Source: Halovenus salina (GTDB lineage: Archaea; Halobacteriota; Halobacteria; Halobacteriales; Haloarculaceae). From it: DNA of 64,000 nt. The first letter of the stretch is position 1. The number at the start of each line of letters is the position of its first letter. The position numbers and the translations under genes were made by a program. Of this stretch, positions 44,396-54,271 are shown in pieces. Under the pieces are notes generated by a model. It worked only from the letters and a program-made list of their open reading frames with translations. It did no database searches and had not been told where the DNA came from. The stretch is taken from positions 62,001-126,000 of the forward strand of contig NZ_CP112972.1 of assembly GCF_026410925.1 (NCBI RefSeq), given 5' to 3'.

Positions 44396-46255
44396 TTATT
44401 GCCCATCCTGTGATGAGTCGGTCTCTGCCGTTGGTTTGGGAGACTGGCCCCCGTCTGCGGTTGCCTTCCGTTCTCTCACTTCGAACTGAGTTAGGAGGTC
44501 ATACAGGTCAGCTGACTGCGTCGAGAGGCTCTGCATGTGTTCGGTGACCTCCGTTATCGAAGCAGTCTGCTCTTCTGCAGCAGCAGCCGCGTCCTCCGCT
44601 CGATCCGCTGTGTTATCACTGATAGATCCGACTTCGTCGACCATCGAAACCACCTCTTCTGTCGTGGCTGCCTGCTCGTCAGTAGCATCGTTGATTGTCT
44701 GGACGCCATCGTTTGCCTCTTCAATTCGCTCAACGATTGTTTCGAGCGTTTCGACTGTATCTTCGACTGTCGTCATCCCCTCGGTAAGGCGCTCTCCCAT
44801 GTCTCGCATGTCGGTGACAGCATCGCTCGTAGACGTCTGAACATCGGCAATGAGCGTCTCAATCTCCTTTGTTGCCTCCGTTGTCTCCTTCGAGAGTGAC
44901 TTGATCTCATCTGCGACAACAGCGAACCCTTCGCCAGCTTCTCCTGCTCTGGCGGCTTCAATAGAGGCGTTGAGTGCGAGCATGTTCGTTTGCTCGGCGA
45001 TGTCATCGATGAGTGTCACAATCTCACCGATCTGTGTCATTTCCTCGTCCAACTCTTCCATCTCGGCAATGGTTTTGTTCGCCTGTTCATCGACTGCCTC
45101 CATCTCTTCGATGGCGTTCACTGATTGTTTTCGTCCGTCATCGCCAACCGTCACTGCGCTCTCGGATTGCTGGGCAACTTCGTCAGACGAAGACGCGATC
45201 TCTTCGATTGTTGCCGAGAGGTCGGTCATCTCGTTTGACACTTCCTGAACGATCTCGTCCTGCTGTTGGGCGTCGGCAGACATCTCCTGAACGGTCTCGC
45301 TCACTTCGGTACTTGCCCGTTTCACCTCCTTTGCGCTGGTATTGATATGTTCGCTCGACTCGGCGACATCTTCAGAGAACTCTTGAATCCGATGGATTGT
45401 TCGTTCAAGCTCATCGAGGAGGCTGTTGAACGCCGTCGCAATCGCCTCCATCGAATCGTGGCTTGTGTCCGTGTCGAGTCGCTGTGTCAAGTCACCGTCA
45501 GCGGCGTGTTCGACCGCATTTCGGACATCTTCTGCCTGTGACTCCAGTGCCGTTGCGAGCTCTTCGGCTTCCTGTCGGGATGCCTCGGCAGTCTGCTGTG
45601 CCTCTTCGAGCTCTGCAATCGAGGTTTCAAGATCTGCCTGCATCTTGTCGAGTGAGTCTCCCAGCCGTCCTGGCACCTCCTCGTCAAGCACATCGGCATC
45701 GAACTGCTGTTGTGCAAGTGCGTCCGCCTGTCCTGCAACTGTCTGGAGATACTCCTGTGTCTCTCGGAACGAGTCTCGCACCTGTCCAACCTCGTCAAGT
45801 CGCCCTTCATCTTCGATATCGGTATCGATATCCCCGGTTGCAATAGCCGCTGCGCGGTCCGAGAGAGTGCTCAGTGAACTCAATGCATCACGGCCGACAA
45901 TAAGCACGAGCGCCGAAATACCGACGAGTGCAGCCACGATCAGGATGATGATATCAGTCTGAACGCTCTGTCGGAGGGCGTACGCGTTTGATTTTGGTGC
46001 ATGCTTAAGAAGCACCCAGTCAGAACCTGCGATCTTTGCGTGTCCAATCAGGAGATCGCCGCGAGACTCAATGCCACTTGCTGTTGTCAGTCCCTTTGCA
46101 ATCACCGGAGCATCGGTTCCAGCACCGTATTCGGCATTAAGAGCGGACTCGTCCGCTGCAAACTGCACTTGTCCGTTGATATCAACGACCTGCGTGTAAC
46201 TGCCGTTGATGTTCCTACTAAACCCTTCTCCACGTCTTTCGACACTATGAAACAC
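44396..46255 (-). pseudogene. Chemoreceptor (Htr/MCP), C-terminal part cut off by an insertion sequence
   Basis: 619 codons with no native start; the frame enters from the IS. It begins in the outer sensor domain (dCache-like: [25 protein letters not shown]), has TM2 at about 103-125 of this part ([22 protein letters not shown]), HAMP and helical linker regions, then the methyl-accepting domain with the invariant tip [32 protein letters not shown] (in two runs), bordered by Glu/Gln-rich adaptation helices. It joins in frame with the part at 47202-47744. Without the IS the receptor would be 800 aa. Confidence 0.9.
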
Positions 46256-46263
46256 GAAAATTG
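46256..46263. repeat. Target-site duplication, left copy
   Basis: GAAAATTG, identical to 47202-47209 on the other side of the IS. An 8-bp duplication is typical of the haloarchaeal ISH1-type IS5 elements. Confidence 0.93.
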
Positions 46264-46289
46264 GGCTCTGGTGAATCGCCATACGTGGC

Positions 46290-47123
46290 CTAATTTGGGT
46301 GGGTAAAGCTTCGTTTGATGTTGTAGACGAGACACATTGCGGCAATCTCGCGGAACTCGCGGTACCACGCTCGGGCACGCACGGCGTGGCCGAGCGTGCG
46401 TTTGATCGAGGAGAACACTGTTTCAGAGAGTGATCGCTGACCGTAATCAGCCGAATCAATCCGCGCGTTGTGTGCGTGGTCGATGGGAGAGAACTCACGA
46501 TGTTTGATCAGTGGTCTCACGCCTTCTTCGCGCAATTTGTCGCGTAACTCCTGCCAGTCATAGCCCTTGTCAGCGGCAAGGCTGTGCAGGTCGCCCGCGT
46601 TGCGCAGGGCGACCTGCCAGCCGATCTGCGTGTCGTGGCGTTTCCCGGTTGTGCAGTGGACATCGAGGATTGCTTGAGAATCTGTGTCCACGAGTGCGGT
46701 TGTTTTGAGCGTCTGGACACGGTAGTTGGTACGGCGGCAGTAGTGTTTGCAGGCGCTCTCGCGGTCGAAATACGTCGAATCGATGGCAGCGTGTCCCGAT
46801 GGCTCGTGCTCCTGCGCGGAGCAGCGCAGGAGCACTCGCCAGACTGCCATCGTGATTCTATCAAACCACTTCACTAACGTCGAATGATCAGGCAACTCGT
46901 CCGGTTCGAGCCCTATCTCGGCCAAAATTTGTGGCATCTCGCTCAGCAAATCAAGTGCGTCGCGGTAGGATTTTGCCAAGTAAATCCGGAGACAGTGCAG
47001 GGAAACGACGGCGTAATCGGCGAAGCCGCCACCCCCTTCGGGGGCGGCAGCTTCGCCTCGGCCACCAACAGCATTTTTTGCTAACGTCACCACTCTCTGA
47101 GTGAAGCGGGAGATTTTCGACAT
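46290..47123 (-). CDS. IS5-family DDE transposase
   Basis: 277 aa, intact. The RNase H-type catalytic residues appear as D in [11 protein letters not shown] (about 119), D in [11 protein letters not shown] (about 186) and E in [15 protein letters not shown] (about 242), the last fitting the IS5 YREK-like region. A helix-rich N-terminus (about 30-100) with [18 protein letters not shown] is the DNA-binding part. The ATG lies in the loop of an 11-bp inverted repeat, which may hold back translation from outside transcripts. Confidence 0.93.
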   Translation of the reverse strand: MSKISRFTQRVVTLAKNAVGGRGEAAAPEGGGGFADYAVVSLHCLRIYLAKSYRDALDLLSEMPQILAEIGLEPDELPDHSTLVKWFDRITMAVWRVLLRCSAQEHEPSGHAAIDSTYFDRESACKHYCRRTNYRVQTLKTTALVDTDSQAILDVHCTTGKRHDTQIGWQVALRNAGDLHSLAADKGYDWQELRDKLREEGVRPLIKHREFSPIDHAHNARIDSADYGQRSLSETVFSSIKRTLGHAVRARAWYREFREIAAMCLVYNIKRSFTHPN

Positions 47124-47149
47124 GGATCAATCGGACTTTCCCGCTTCAC
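47101..47149 (-). promoter_or_regulatory. Hairpin around the transposase start codon
   Basis: GTGAAGCGGGA (47101-47111) and TCCCGCTTCAC (47139-47149) form an 11-bp perfect stem with a 27-nt loop that contains the transposase ATG (47121-47123). In mRNA this could hide the start region when transcription reads in from the host gene. Confidence 0.5.
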
Positions 47150-47201
47150 TTCCCTAGTTCTGACGGTTCGTTCCGCTGCTGTCTAGTGATTCACCAGAGC
47201 C

Positions 47202-47209
47202 GAAAATTG
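47202..47209. repeat. Target-site duplication, right copy
   Basis: GAAAATTG, matching 46256-46263 exactly. Confidence 0.93.
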
Positions 47210-47744
47210 CATTCTCTGTGTCGGGCTGCTTGCTTGCGAACGCCACGACTGACTGCCCCTGATATTCAAAGACACTCGACATGATAGCATCGCCTCCGCC
47301 GTAGAAATTCAAACCTTCTCCACGCCACGGTATCGAGAACGAACTGTATGAGGCTCCCTCAACGCTCTCGTCGGTCGAAGACAGTATTTGATCTGATGAC
47401 AAATCAACATAATGAACTGAGACGGCTGTCGACGTTAATCTAGAAATCCGATTTTGCAGCACCTCCGATCTCTCTCCTTGCTCTGCCGTCTGAATCTTGT
47501 TATCTTGTGAGAGATACGTTGTGGCAGATCGCTGTCGACTAATCCACTCCTCTAACGACGCTGCCTCCTGTTCAGTACTTGTGAGTAACTCTGTGTCACG
47601 TTGTTCCGTCACTTCGGACGAAACCTCTTGTATCGTGAACAGTCCAAACACCCCGAGGACAAGTGTCACAACCAGAATGACCACGGCAGCCTTCCGAATG
47701 AGGCTTCTCCGTAGTGCCACTGGGATGTACTTTCTCATACCCAT
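47202..47744 (-). pseudogene. Chemoreceptor (Htr/MCP), N-terminal part
   Basis: 181 codons from ATG 47744 to the insertion. It has a basic N-terminus, TM1 at about 18-40 (KAAVVILVVTLVLGVFGLFTIQ) and the first half of an extracellular sensor domain with a helical stalk (EVSSEVTEQRDTELLTSTEQEAASLEEW) and a Cache-like strand VSVHYVDLSSDQIL. Read into the IS, the frame gains 15 foreign residues and stops at 47154, giving a 196-aa membrane stub without a signalling domain. An in-frame join to 46255 gives the full receptor. Confidence 0.9.
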
Positions 47745-48278
47745 ACTGGTGAATGATGAGTTAGTAGATATATATCTGATTGACCAGTTATCACGAATGA
47801 ATATGACAACGGTTGTCATGGTAATCTCCTGATAACGACTGTACTGTGTTAGATGATTGTAGACAGTGTGTCTTCCCAAATGCGTTACTTACCTCTCTGG
47901 CTTCGGGATGTTGAGACTACAGCGGGTCTGGCGGCCCTGTGTGATGTCGTATCGACCGAACTGACGGACGGAAACTGTCCAATCAGGTCTATAAGATCAG
48001 TTGATTCACGGTCCGAAATATAGAACGAGCGACACGACACCGGTAATAGCTCGCTATTATGACCATCAACGGAGCTATTGTACCTATTCTGATAATAATT
48101 ATTGCGGTACTGTTCAGACCTGTTTTCGTGAATCGCTTGTTTCATGATCCGATACGGGAGATAAGCGAACCAATGGCGGTAACGACCCGAAATAATTACT
48201 ATGAAACCAACTCTGCCCCTCTGGCTTGGTTTTGTCTTTTTGTTTGTGAATTCTTGTCGTGTTGTCTGTGATGGACTC
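47745..48278. other. AT-rich intergenic region upstream of the chemoreceptor gene
   Basis: This 534-bp spacer is markedly more AT-rich than the rest of the window. Apart from the TATA box beside the htr start I see no convincing gene. Two short frames (47885-48145 minus; 48059-48271 plus, with a hydrophobic start) lack recognisable features, and poly-T runs sit near 48235-48245. Confidence 0.5.
47767..47776 (-). promoter_or_regulatory. TATA box of the chemoreceptor gene
   Basis: GATATATATC is centred 27-28 bp before ATG 47744, which supports that start and a leaderless transcript. Confidence 0.65.
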
Positions 48279-49058
48279 TCAGAGCTGGCTCAACACAGCT
48301 TCGATATCCCCGAGCGAATCGACGACATAATCCGGTGTTATTGAGCTGTCCTCGATATCGTTGCTGTCGGCGATACCCGTTTCGACAAGCACCGTCGTCA
48401 TCCCTGCGCGGTCCCCCAGGAGGAGGTCCGTATCCAAGCGGTCGCCGACGACCAGACAGGACTCCGGATCAGTGTCGAGTCGGTTCAGCGCGTACTCCAG
48501 TGCTGTCTCGGAGGGTTTCCCGAGTATCGCGTCGGGCTCTCGGCCGATGGTCTCAGCAACCGATCCGATCATTGCCCCCGAGCCGGGCACCTTCCTGCCG
48601 TCTTCGTCGGGAAACGTCCTGTCGGGGTCCGTACCGTAGAACGGGACCGACTCGTCGACATCCAGGGCGGCTTGCAGGTCAGTGTAGCCGAACGTCGGTG
48701 TCCACGAAACCAGCAACACGTCGGCTTCACCTGGTATCGTGGTGAGCTGTACTCCAGAGCCACGTAGCTGGTCTTGGAGTCGCTCGTCACCGATGAAGTA
48801 AATCTGGTCGCTGGGGTGGTTCTCGCGCAGGAACTCTGTCGTGACGACACCAGACGAGCAGGCCTCGTCGGGTTTGGTCTGAATTCCGAGTTCTGTGAGG
48901 TATGTGGCGTAGGCCGCGCTGTCCCGAACTGGGTTGTTCGAGAAAAACAGGATATCGAGCCCCACCGACCGGAGCGCGTCGACGCCGTCGGCAGCACCCG
49001 GAAGCAACGTTTCGCCGCGGTACACAGTTCCGTCGAGGTCGACGATGGCACCGTCCAT
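48279..49058 (-). CDS. HAD-superfamily phosphatase, NagD type
   Basis: 259 aa from ATG 49058. HAD motif I is DLDGTVYRG at the extreme N-terminus, motif II FFSNNP near 37, a C2-type cap in the middle, motif III Lys in LGKPSETALEYAL, and motif IV VVGDRLDTDLLLGDRAGMTTVLVETG. The family removes phosphate from small molecules such as sugar phosphates or nucleotides; the substrate is not predictable. It overlaps the end region of the ABC permease gene. Confidence 0.88.
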   Translation of the reverse strand: MDGAIVDLDGTVYRGETLLPGAADGVDALRSVGLDILFFSNNPVRDSAAYATYLTELGIQTKPDEACSSGVVTTEFLRENHPSDQIYFIGDERLQDQLRGSGVQLTTIPGEADVLLVSWTPTFGYTDLQAALDVDESVPFYGTDPDRTFPDEDGRKVPGSGAMIGSVAETIGREPDAILGKPSETALEYALNRLDTDPESCLVVGDRLDTDLLLGDRAGMTTVLVETGIADSNDIEDSSITPDYVVDSLGDIEAVLSQL

Positions 49059-49096
49059 ACATAGCCCGACGACTGAAGTGGTATAACGGCAGTGGT

Positions 49097-50503
49097 TCAC
49101 TCGGCCCGGAGTCGGCGCTGCCAGCGTGGTCCGACTCGCCGCGAGAGCACAGCTCCGATAGCCGCCGCGAAGACAGAGATGGCGACGGCAACGCCGAGAG
49201 AGCGTCCCGGCGCGGTCCCGTACGCAAGCGCGGCGACGAGCAGCGGCGTCGCGACGGCAGCGAGTGCTGCGCCGTAGGCCGCAAACAGCGATGTGTCGAA
49301 AAGCAACTCGTTCGCGGAAAGTCCGGTCAGGTAGGCGGTGACACCGTAGACGTACACAGAGACGAGCGGGAAGATTATGAGGCCAGCGAGCAGGTCGACA
49401 ACCGGATACCAGAACGCCGCCAGCGCCAGATACGCGACGCCGGTCGGCAACGAGAGCACGAAGAACGCTCGACGTTTCCCGCGAAAGACAGCACTCATCC
49501 CGACCGGGTACCGGAGATACTCCCGTGGCTCGTCGAACTGGGTCACCCAGTTGTAGGTGGTGAAGGTCCCGAGCGCGAGCAACGTTCCGAAGGCGATACC
49601 CGCAGACGGCTCGATTCTCGTGGCAACGGCAACGCGGTCTAGCAGCAGCGCCGCCACGCCAAAGAGCACGCCGAGCGAGAAGGCGACCTTCCAGACCGAG
49701 CCACTTGAGCGTGTCACCTCTAACAGTGGCCGGGCGGTGAGTCCGTCGCCGAGCGAGCGAAGCCGGTTGAACTGTCCCGACTCGAAGCGCCTGACGCTCC
49801 GGCTGGCTGTCGGCTTGAATACGAGTGGGCTGACGACGAGCAAGACAATGAGCGGAACCACCCCGGTCACGACCCCTGTCGGCGTCTGGTCGAGATATGC
49901 CCCGTAGGGGGCGTACGAGACGAGCGTAACCGCCTCGGCGAAGATGCCGACGACAACGCCAGCGACCACCGCAACGACCGCCGCCTTACTCCGGCTGGCG
50001 ATACCGACGAGTGTCAGGCTCGACGCTGCTCCGAGGGCGAATGTGCCCGTGATGGTGAGCCACAGGGCCGCGAGATTCGTCGCCGACAGCTCTCCGACGG
50101 CGACAAGCGGCAGGAACCCGGCTGTAATCGGCGTGAGAAAGAACGCGAAGTAGTAGACTAGGTCCTTGAGGAGGAAGACACTCAACAACTGCCGCCGCGA
50201 GACGGGCAGCGTTCTGGCCGAGAAAACCAGAAGCGTCATTTCACCGAGGACGTTACGCATCGCGTCCCGACCGATGAGGCCGGCAGTCCCGACCTGCAGC
50301 CCGAAGAAAAAGACGAGGAGATGGATGCCGGCAACCACGGTCTCCATCGCCGTACCCGTCAGCCCGAGTAGCCACGCACCGGCAGTGACAACGGCAGCGA
50401 CGAAGACCGGGAAAAACAGGAACCGCCGGACGCCGAACAGCGAGGTGTGCATCCGGAACTCCTCGACGAGCATCCGGCGAAACAGGACGCGGTTCAGCCT
50501 CAC
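49097..50503 (-). CDS. ABC-2-type exporter permease
   Basis: 468 aa with about 12 TM helices and no soluble domain. The start GTG overlaps the ATPase stop by 4 nt, forming a two-gene transporter. Large permease of the type paired with drug/lipid/polymer export ATPases; the cargo is unknown. Confidence 0.82.
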   Translation of the reverse strand: MRLNRVLFRRMLVEEFRMHTSLFGVRRFLFFPVFVAAVVTAGAWLLGLTGTAMETVVAGIHLLVFFFGLQVGTAGLIGRDAMRNVLGEMTLLVFSARTLPVSRRQLLSVFLLKDLVYYFAFFLTPITAGFLPLVAVGELSATNLAALWLTITGTFALGAASSLTLVGIASRSKAAVVAVVAGVVVGIFAEAVTLVSYAPYGAYLDQTPTGVVTGVVPLIVLLVVSPLVFKPTASRSVRRFESGQFNRLRSLGDGLTARPLLEVTRSSGSVWKVAFSLGVLFGVAALLLDRVAVATRIEPSAGIAFGTLLALGTFTTYNWVTQFDEPREYLRYPVGMSAVFRGKRRAFFVLSLPTGVAYLALAAFWYPVVDLLAGLIIFPLVSVYVYGVTAYLTGLSANELLFDTSLFAAYGAALAAVATPLLVAALAYGTAPGRSLGVAVAISVFAAAIGAVLSRRVGPRWQRRLRAE

Positions 50504-51231
50504 GGCCGACCGGCCTCCACGGCAGACTCGTCGTCGAGTTCGGTCGCAAACGTCTCCAGCAGGCCCTCGTCGTCGAGTGCCTGTGGGTCGCGCTCGGTGC
50601 GCAGTTTCCCCTCGGCGATGATGCCGACACGCGTACAGAGCTCCTCTGCGACCTCCATGAAATGTGTGGAGAGAAAGAGCGTGTTACCGGCCTCGCAGTA
50701 GCTCGTGAGAATCTCTCTGACCTCGGCCTGCATCAGCGGGTCCAGGTTTACCAGCGGCTCGTCGATGAAGACCAGTTCCGGCTCGTGGATGAACACCTGT
50801 GCGAGCATCACCCGCTGACGTTCTCCTTCCGAGAGGTCAGTCGAAAGCGTGTCGAGGATGCCCCGAAACTCCAGTTTCGTCGACCACTCGTCGATTCGGT
50901 CCTCGATGTCTGGAATATCGCGCACGTCGCCGACAAACTGGAGATACTCCCGCGGCGTCAGGAAGCTGGGTGGGTCCTCGCGCTCGGGAAGGATACCGAC
51001 AGAGCGCCGAACGTCGAGCGGATTCTCGACGGGGTCGATGCCGAGCACCGACACCGCTCCGGCGGTGGGGACACGCTGGCCTGTCAGAATCTCAATTGTC
51101 GTGGTCTTGCCCGACCCGTTGGGCCCCAACAGGCCGTAGAGCTCTCCCCGCTCGATTGTCAAATCAAGTCCATCGAGCGCGCGGACTGCCCCGTACTCTT
51201 TGGTCAACCCCGTCGTCTCCACTGCTGGCAT
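50500..51231 (-). CDS. ABC transporter ATP-binding protein
   Basis: 243 aa. Walker A is GPNGSGKTT (about 35-43), the Q-loop region reads GILPEREDPPSFLTPREYL, the signature is LSEGERQR (near 133), Walker B is ELVFIDEPLVNLD and the switch His is in STHFMEVAE. It is the exporter (ABC-2/CcmA-like) class and energises the permease that follows with a 4-nt overlap. Confidence 0.92.
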   Translation of the reverse strand: MPAVETTGLTKEYGAVRALDGLDLTIERGELYGLLGPNGSGKTTTIEILTGQRVPTAGAVSVLGIDPVENPLDVRRSVGILPEREDPPSFLTPREYLQFVGDVRDIPDIEDRIDEWSTKLEFRGILDTLSTDLSEGERQRVMLAQVFIHEPELVFIDEPLVNLDPLMQAEVREILTSYCEAGNTLFLSTHFMEVAEELCTRVGIIAEGKLRTERDPQALDDEGLLETFATELDDESAVEAGRP

Positions 51232-51257
51232 TGGTTAAACTATGGCCGCGTGGTTAC

Positions 51258-51264
51258 TTATAAG
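51258..51264 (-). promoter_or_regulatory. TATA box of the ABC exporter genes
   Basis: CTTATAAG on the minus strand is centred about 30 bp before ATG 51231, giving a short leader. Confidence 0.55.
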
Positions 51265-51285
51265 ATTGCTGCGGGGACCGGCGGA

Positions 51286-53226
51286 CTACTTCAGGAAGTC
51301 GGGTTCGACGCGGCGCTCGTTCCTCTCTTGGCTGAGGTGGTCGCGGAACGCCTTGGTGTCGACATCACTCTCCTGGTTCTCGAAGCGGTCCCGGACCGAG
51401 ACGGTGCCGGCTTCCTCCTCGTCGTCGCCGACGATGAGCATGTACGGAACGCGGTCGTCGTGGGCCTGTTGAATCTTCTTTCCAACGGTCCAGGAGCGGT
51501 CCTCGATTTCGACCCGGAACTGGCCGAGGTCGGCGTTTTTCAGCCGCTTGGCGTAGCCGATATTGTCGTCCGAGACTGGGAGAATCCGGACCTGTTCGGG
51601 CGCGAGCCAGGTCGGGAAGTTCCCGTTGAAGTGCTCTATCATGACGCCCATGAACCGCTCGATGCTGCCCAACAGCGCACGGTGGACCATCACCGGCCGG
51701 TGGTCCTCGTTATCCTTGCCGACGTAAGTCAGATCGAGGCGCTCGGGGATGTTGAAATCGAGCTGGACCGTGCCGATGGTCCACTCACGGCCGAGCGCAT
51801 CGATTCCGTTGAGTGCGATTTTCGGCCCGTAGAAGGCGGCTTCGCCGTGCTCGACATCGTAATCGAGGCCGAGCGATTCCAGCGATCCCCGCAGTCCCTG
51901 GGTCGCCTCCTCCCAGATGTCGTCGCTCCCGACCGCGTTGTCGCCCTGGGTTTCTAGCTTGTATGCGACCTCGATGCCGAACTGGTCGTAGATGTCTTCG
52001 ATGCTCGACAGCGTCTGGGTGATCTCTTCCTCGATTTGGTCGCGTCGGATGAACGCGTGGCCGTCGTCCTGCGTGAATCCACGAACCCGGAGCAGCCCCG
52101 AGAGTTCGCCGGACTGTTCGTTCCGGTAGCAGGTGCCGAACTCGGAGAACCGCACCGGGAGGTCCCGGTAGGAGTACTGCCCCTCCTGGTAGACATGGGC
52201 GTGGTTCGCGCAGTTCATCGGCTTGAGGCCGTACTCGGTCTCGTCCTGTTCCCAGGCGAACATCTCACCGTTCTCTTTGAAGTTGTCGTAGTGGCCCGTC
52301 GGCTTCCAGAGCTCCGCCTTGTTCAGTTCCGGCGTCCAGACCTCGTCGTAGCCGAGGTCGTCGTTTTTCGTCCGGATATACTCCTCCAGCTCACGGCGAA
52401 TTTCCATCCCATTGGGGTGGAAGTGGACACAGCCCGGTGAGTGTTCGGGCACCGAGAAGAGGTCCATCTCGCGGCCGATTTTCCGGTGGTCGCGCTCTTT
52501 TGCCTCCTCGCGGCGCTGGATAAAGGCCTCCAGGTCGTCCTCGCTCTCGAAGGCGCTGCCGTAGACGCGGGTGAGCTGGTCGTTTTCCTCGTCGCCGCGC
52601 CAGTAGGCCGCGGACATCTCAAGTAGGGTAATCGCGCCGATATCGCCCGTCGAGTCGACGTGTGGACCCTGACAGAGATCCTCCCAGTCGTCTTGAACAT
52701 AGAAGGAGACTGTCTCCTCGCCGGCGGCCTCCGCGTCGAGGATGTCCTGCTTGTACGGGTTGTCGTCGTAGGTCTCGAACGCCTCCTCGTGGGGGCGTTC
52801 CTCCCTGTGAAGCTCGTAATCTGCCTCGACAATCGCTTCCATTTCGGCTTCAATCTCTGCGAGGTCGTCCTCGTCGAGGTCGACACCCGCGATGTCGTAG
52901 TAGAAGCCGTCGTCGGTCGAAGGACCGATGGCGAGGTTCGCTTCGGGGTACAGCCGCTGGAGTGCCTGTCCGAAGACGTGAGCGCCGGTGTGGCGGAGCA
53001 CGTCGAGGTACTCGTCGCTACTCTCGGTGACGATTTCGAGGCGACAGTCCTCGGTCAGCGGTGTCGCCTTGTCGACCAGGTCGCCGTCGACGACACCCGC
53101 GACCGTATCCCGGCCAAGACCCGGACCGATTTCGTGGGCGACATCCTCGACCGTTGCACCGTGCTCAACCTCCATCTCCGAGCCGTCCGGGAGGACGACA
53201 GTTATGGTAGACGCTTGTCGTGACAT
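51286..53226 (-). CDS. thrS: Threonyl-tRNA synthetase
   Basis: 646 aa from ATG 53226, which has GGGGGAGGT 5 nt upstream. It has an N-terminal TGS domain (about 4-65, [21 protein letters not shown]), the editing domain with [20 protein letters not shown] (about 80-230), the class II core with [11 protein letters not shown] (zinc Cys/His), [15 protein letters not shown] (motif 2) and [18 protein letters not shown] (motif 3), and the anticodon-binding domain at the end. Bacterial-type layout. It charges tRNA-Thr. Some archaea use a different, D-aminoacyl-deacylase-like editing domain; here the bacterial-type editing region is present. Confidence 0.94.
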   Translation of the reverse strand: MSRQASTITVVLPDGSEMEVEHGATVEDVAHEIGPGLGRDTVAGVVDGDLVDKATPLTEDCRLEIVTESSDEYLDVLRHTGAHVFGQALQRLYPEANLAIGPSTDDGFYYDIAGVDLDEDDLAEIEAEMEAIVEADYELHREERPHEEAFETYDDNPYKQDILDAEAAGEETVSFYVQDDWEDLCQGPHVDSTGDIGAITLLEMSAAYWRGDEENDQLTRVYGSAFESEDDLEAFIQRREEAKERDHRKIGREMDLFSVPEHSPGCVHFHPNGMEIRRELEEYIRTKNDDLGYDEVWTPELNKAELWKPTGHYDNFKENGEMFAWEQDETEYGLKPMNCANHAHVYQEGQYSYRDLPVRFSEFGTCYRNEQSGELSGLLRVRGFTQDDGHAFIRRDQIEEEITQTLSSIEDIYDQFGIEVAYKLETQGDNAVGSDDIWEEATQGLRGSLESLGLDYDVEHGEAAFYGPKIALNGIDALGREWTIGTVQLDFNIPERLDLTYVGKDNEDHRPVMVHRALLGSIERFMGVMIEHFNGNFPTWLAPEQVRILPVSDDNIGYAKRLKNADLGQFRVEIEDRSWTVGKKIQQAHDDRVPYMLIVGDDEEEAGTVSVRDRFENQESDVDTKAFRDHLSQERNERRVEPDFLK

Positions 53227-53310
53227 CAGTATACCTCCCCCGAGAGAACGCGGAAAGGAACGGAGTGACGCCGTGGCTGCTCGGGACCAGCACACGGAAG
53301 CAGGTGTCGA

Positions 53311-53346
53311 TCACAGCGGGCCTGTAAAACGGACACCTACCATCAT
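53311..53346 (-). other. Mini-ORF in the thrS leader
   Basis: Twelve codons (two Met codons, then VGVRFTGPL and TGA) follow an 11-bp GGGGGAGGTAT (53345-53355) identical to the thrS ribosome-binding site (53231-53241). It may be a small leader peptide or a chance repeat. Confidence 0.25.
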
Positions 53347-53400
53347 ACCTCCCCCTATCTCGCCACTGGTCAAAAAGATTGCGCTCGGAGAGCGGCTCTC

Positions 53401-54204
53401 TCAGGCGTCGACCACGAACGCCCGCGTGTCTGGGCTAATCGGATGTGTAAACTGAGCATCTGGGGGCCACCCGCCGACGGCATCGTTCGTAATCGAGACG
53501 GTGACTCTCCCGCCAGCACGGACAGTGAATCTGACTGGCTCGGGTCGCTCGGCATCTCCTGCCGTCGTACAGCGGAAGACGCCGTCCCTGTCGCCGCGGT
53601 TCTCGACTGTCAGTGCGAGTTCGGTCTCTCCCCTCTGGTCGACAATCTCGGCGGCGGCCAGGAAAAAGTCAGGACTGGGCTGGAATCTTTCGACGAGCGA
53701 GTCGGGAATTTGCCAGGAAACGTCTGTCAGCGCCGAGAACTGGATGCGAACCGACGACGGTGCGGCGGTCGGCACGGCGAAGGCGATATCAGTGCTGCCG
53801 CGTCGGTCTGCTCTCTCACTGGGGCTCAGATTTACCACCCGCGGTGTGCCCTGTGGCAGCTCTGGTGGCTCACCGTCGAGTAACAGCCCCAGATTCTCGA
53901 CAGGGTTTTCGGCGATCACGCTTGTGGTATCCAGCCGAGCCACGAGAAACTGCGTGCCGTCGGGCTCGTAGACGCTGTTGCCGTCCTGTGGTGCAACCAC
54001 AGACCGCTGTATGTCGGTTGCCGTCAGACGCATCGTCCCACCGTCCACTTCGGCGACGGTGCCGCTGGGGACGGTCTCCTCGTCGTTACTGATGGTTCCA
54101 CCGACGGTGACTCGGCCAGTCTGGATATCGTCGTCGGTTCCGAGACAGCCAGCCGTTGCTGTCACCAGTCCGACACCTGTCGCCAGAAACGCCCGCCGAT
54201 CCAT
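53401..54204 (-). CDS. Tat lipoprotein of unknown function
   Basis: 267 aa from ATG 54204. DRRAF, a hydrophobic stretch and a lipobox ending ATAGC (about residue 20) mark a Tat lipoprotein. The mature part is beta-rich (about 30-265) with no known enzymatic motif. It lies downstream of scpA on the same strand but with its own 67-bp gap, and is probably not part of the SMC function. Confidence 0.75.
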   Translation of the reverse strand: MDRRAFLATGVGLVTATAGCLGTDDDIQTGRVTVGGTISNDEETVPSGTVAEVDGGTMRLTATDIQRSVVAPQDGNSVYEPDGTQFLVARLDTTSVIAENPVENLGLLLDGEPPELPQGTPRVVNLSPSERADRRGSTDIAFAVPTAAPSSVRIQFSALTDVSWQIPDSLVERFQPSPDFFLAAAEIVDQRGETELALTVENRGDRDGVFRCTTAGDAERPEPVRFTVRAGGRVTVSITNDAVGGWPPDAQFTHPISPDTRAFVVDA

Positions 54205-54271
54205 ACTCTCTGATTCCCGGACAGGACGAATATATCTGTCGTACGCGGTGGTCTCCACCCGACGGAAGCGT

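Larger units (their letters stand above)
46264..47201 (-). mobile_element. 938-bp IS5-family (ISH1-type) insertion sequence
   Basis: The ends are 14-bp perfect inverted repeats, GGCTCTGGTGAATC at 46264-46277 and its complement at 47188-47201. They are flanked by perfect 8-bp duplications GAAAATTG. The element carries one DDE transposase on the minus strand and interrupts a chemoreceptor gene. Intact ends, duplication and transposase show a recent insertion. Confidence 0.95.

Noticed and set aside
47885..48271. Two small overlapping frames in the AT-rich spacer
   Set aside because: They lie on opposite strands over the same bases, without promoters at start distance or recognisable features.
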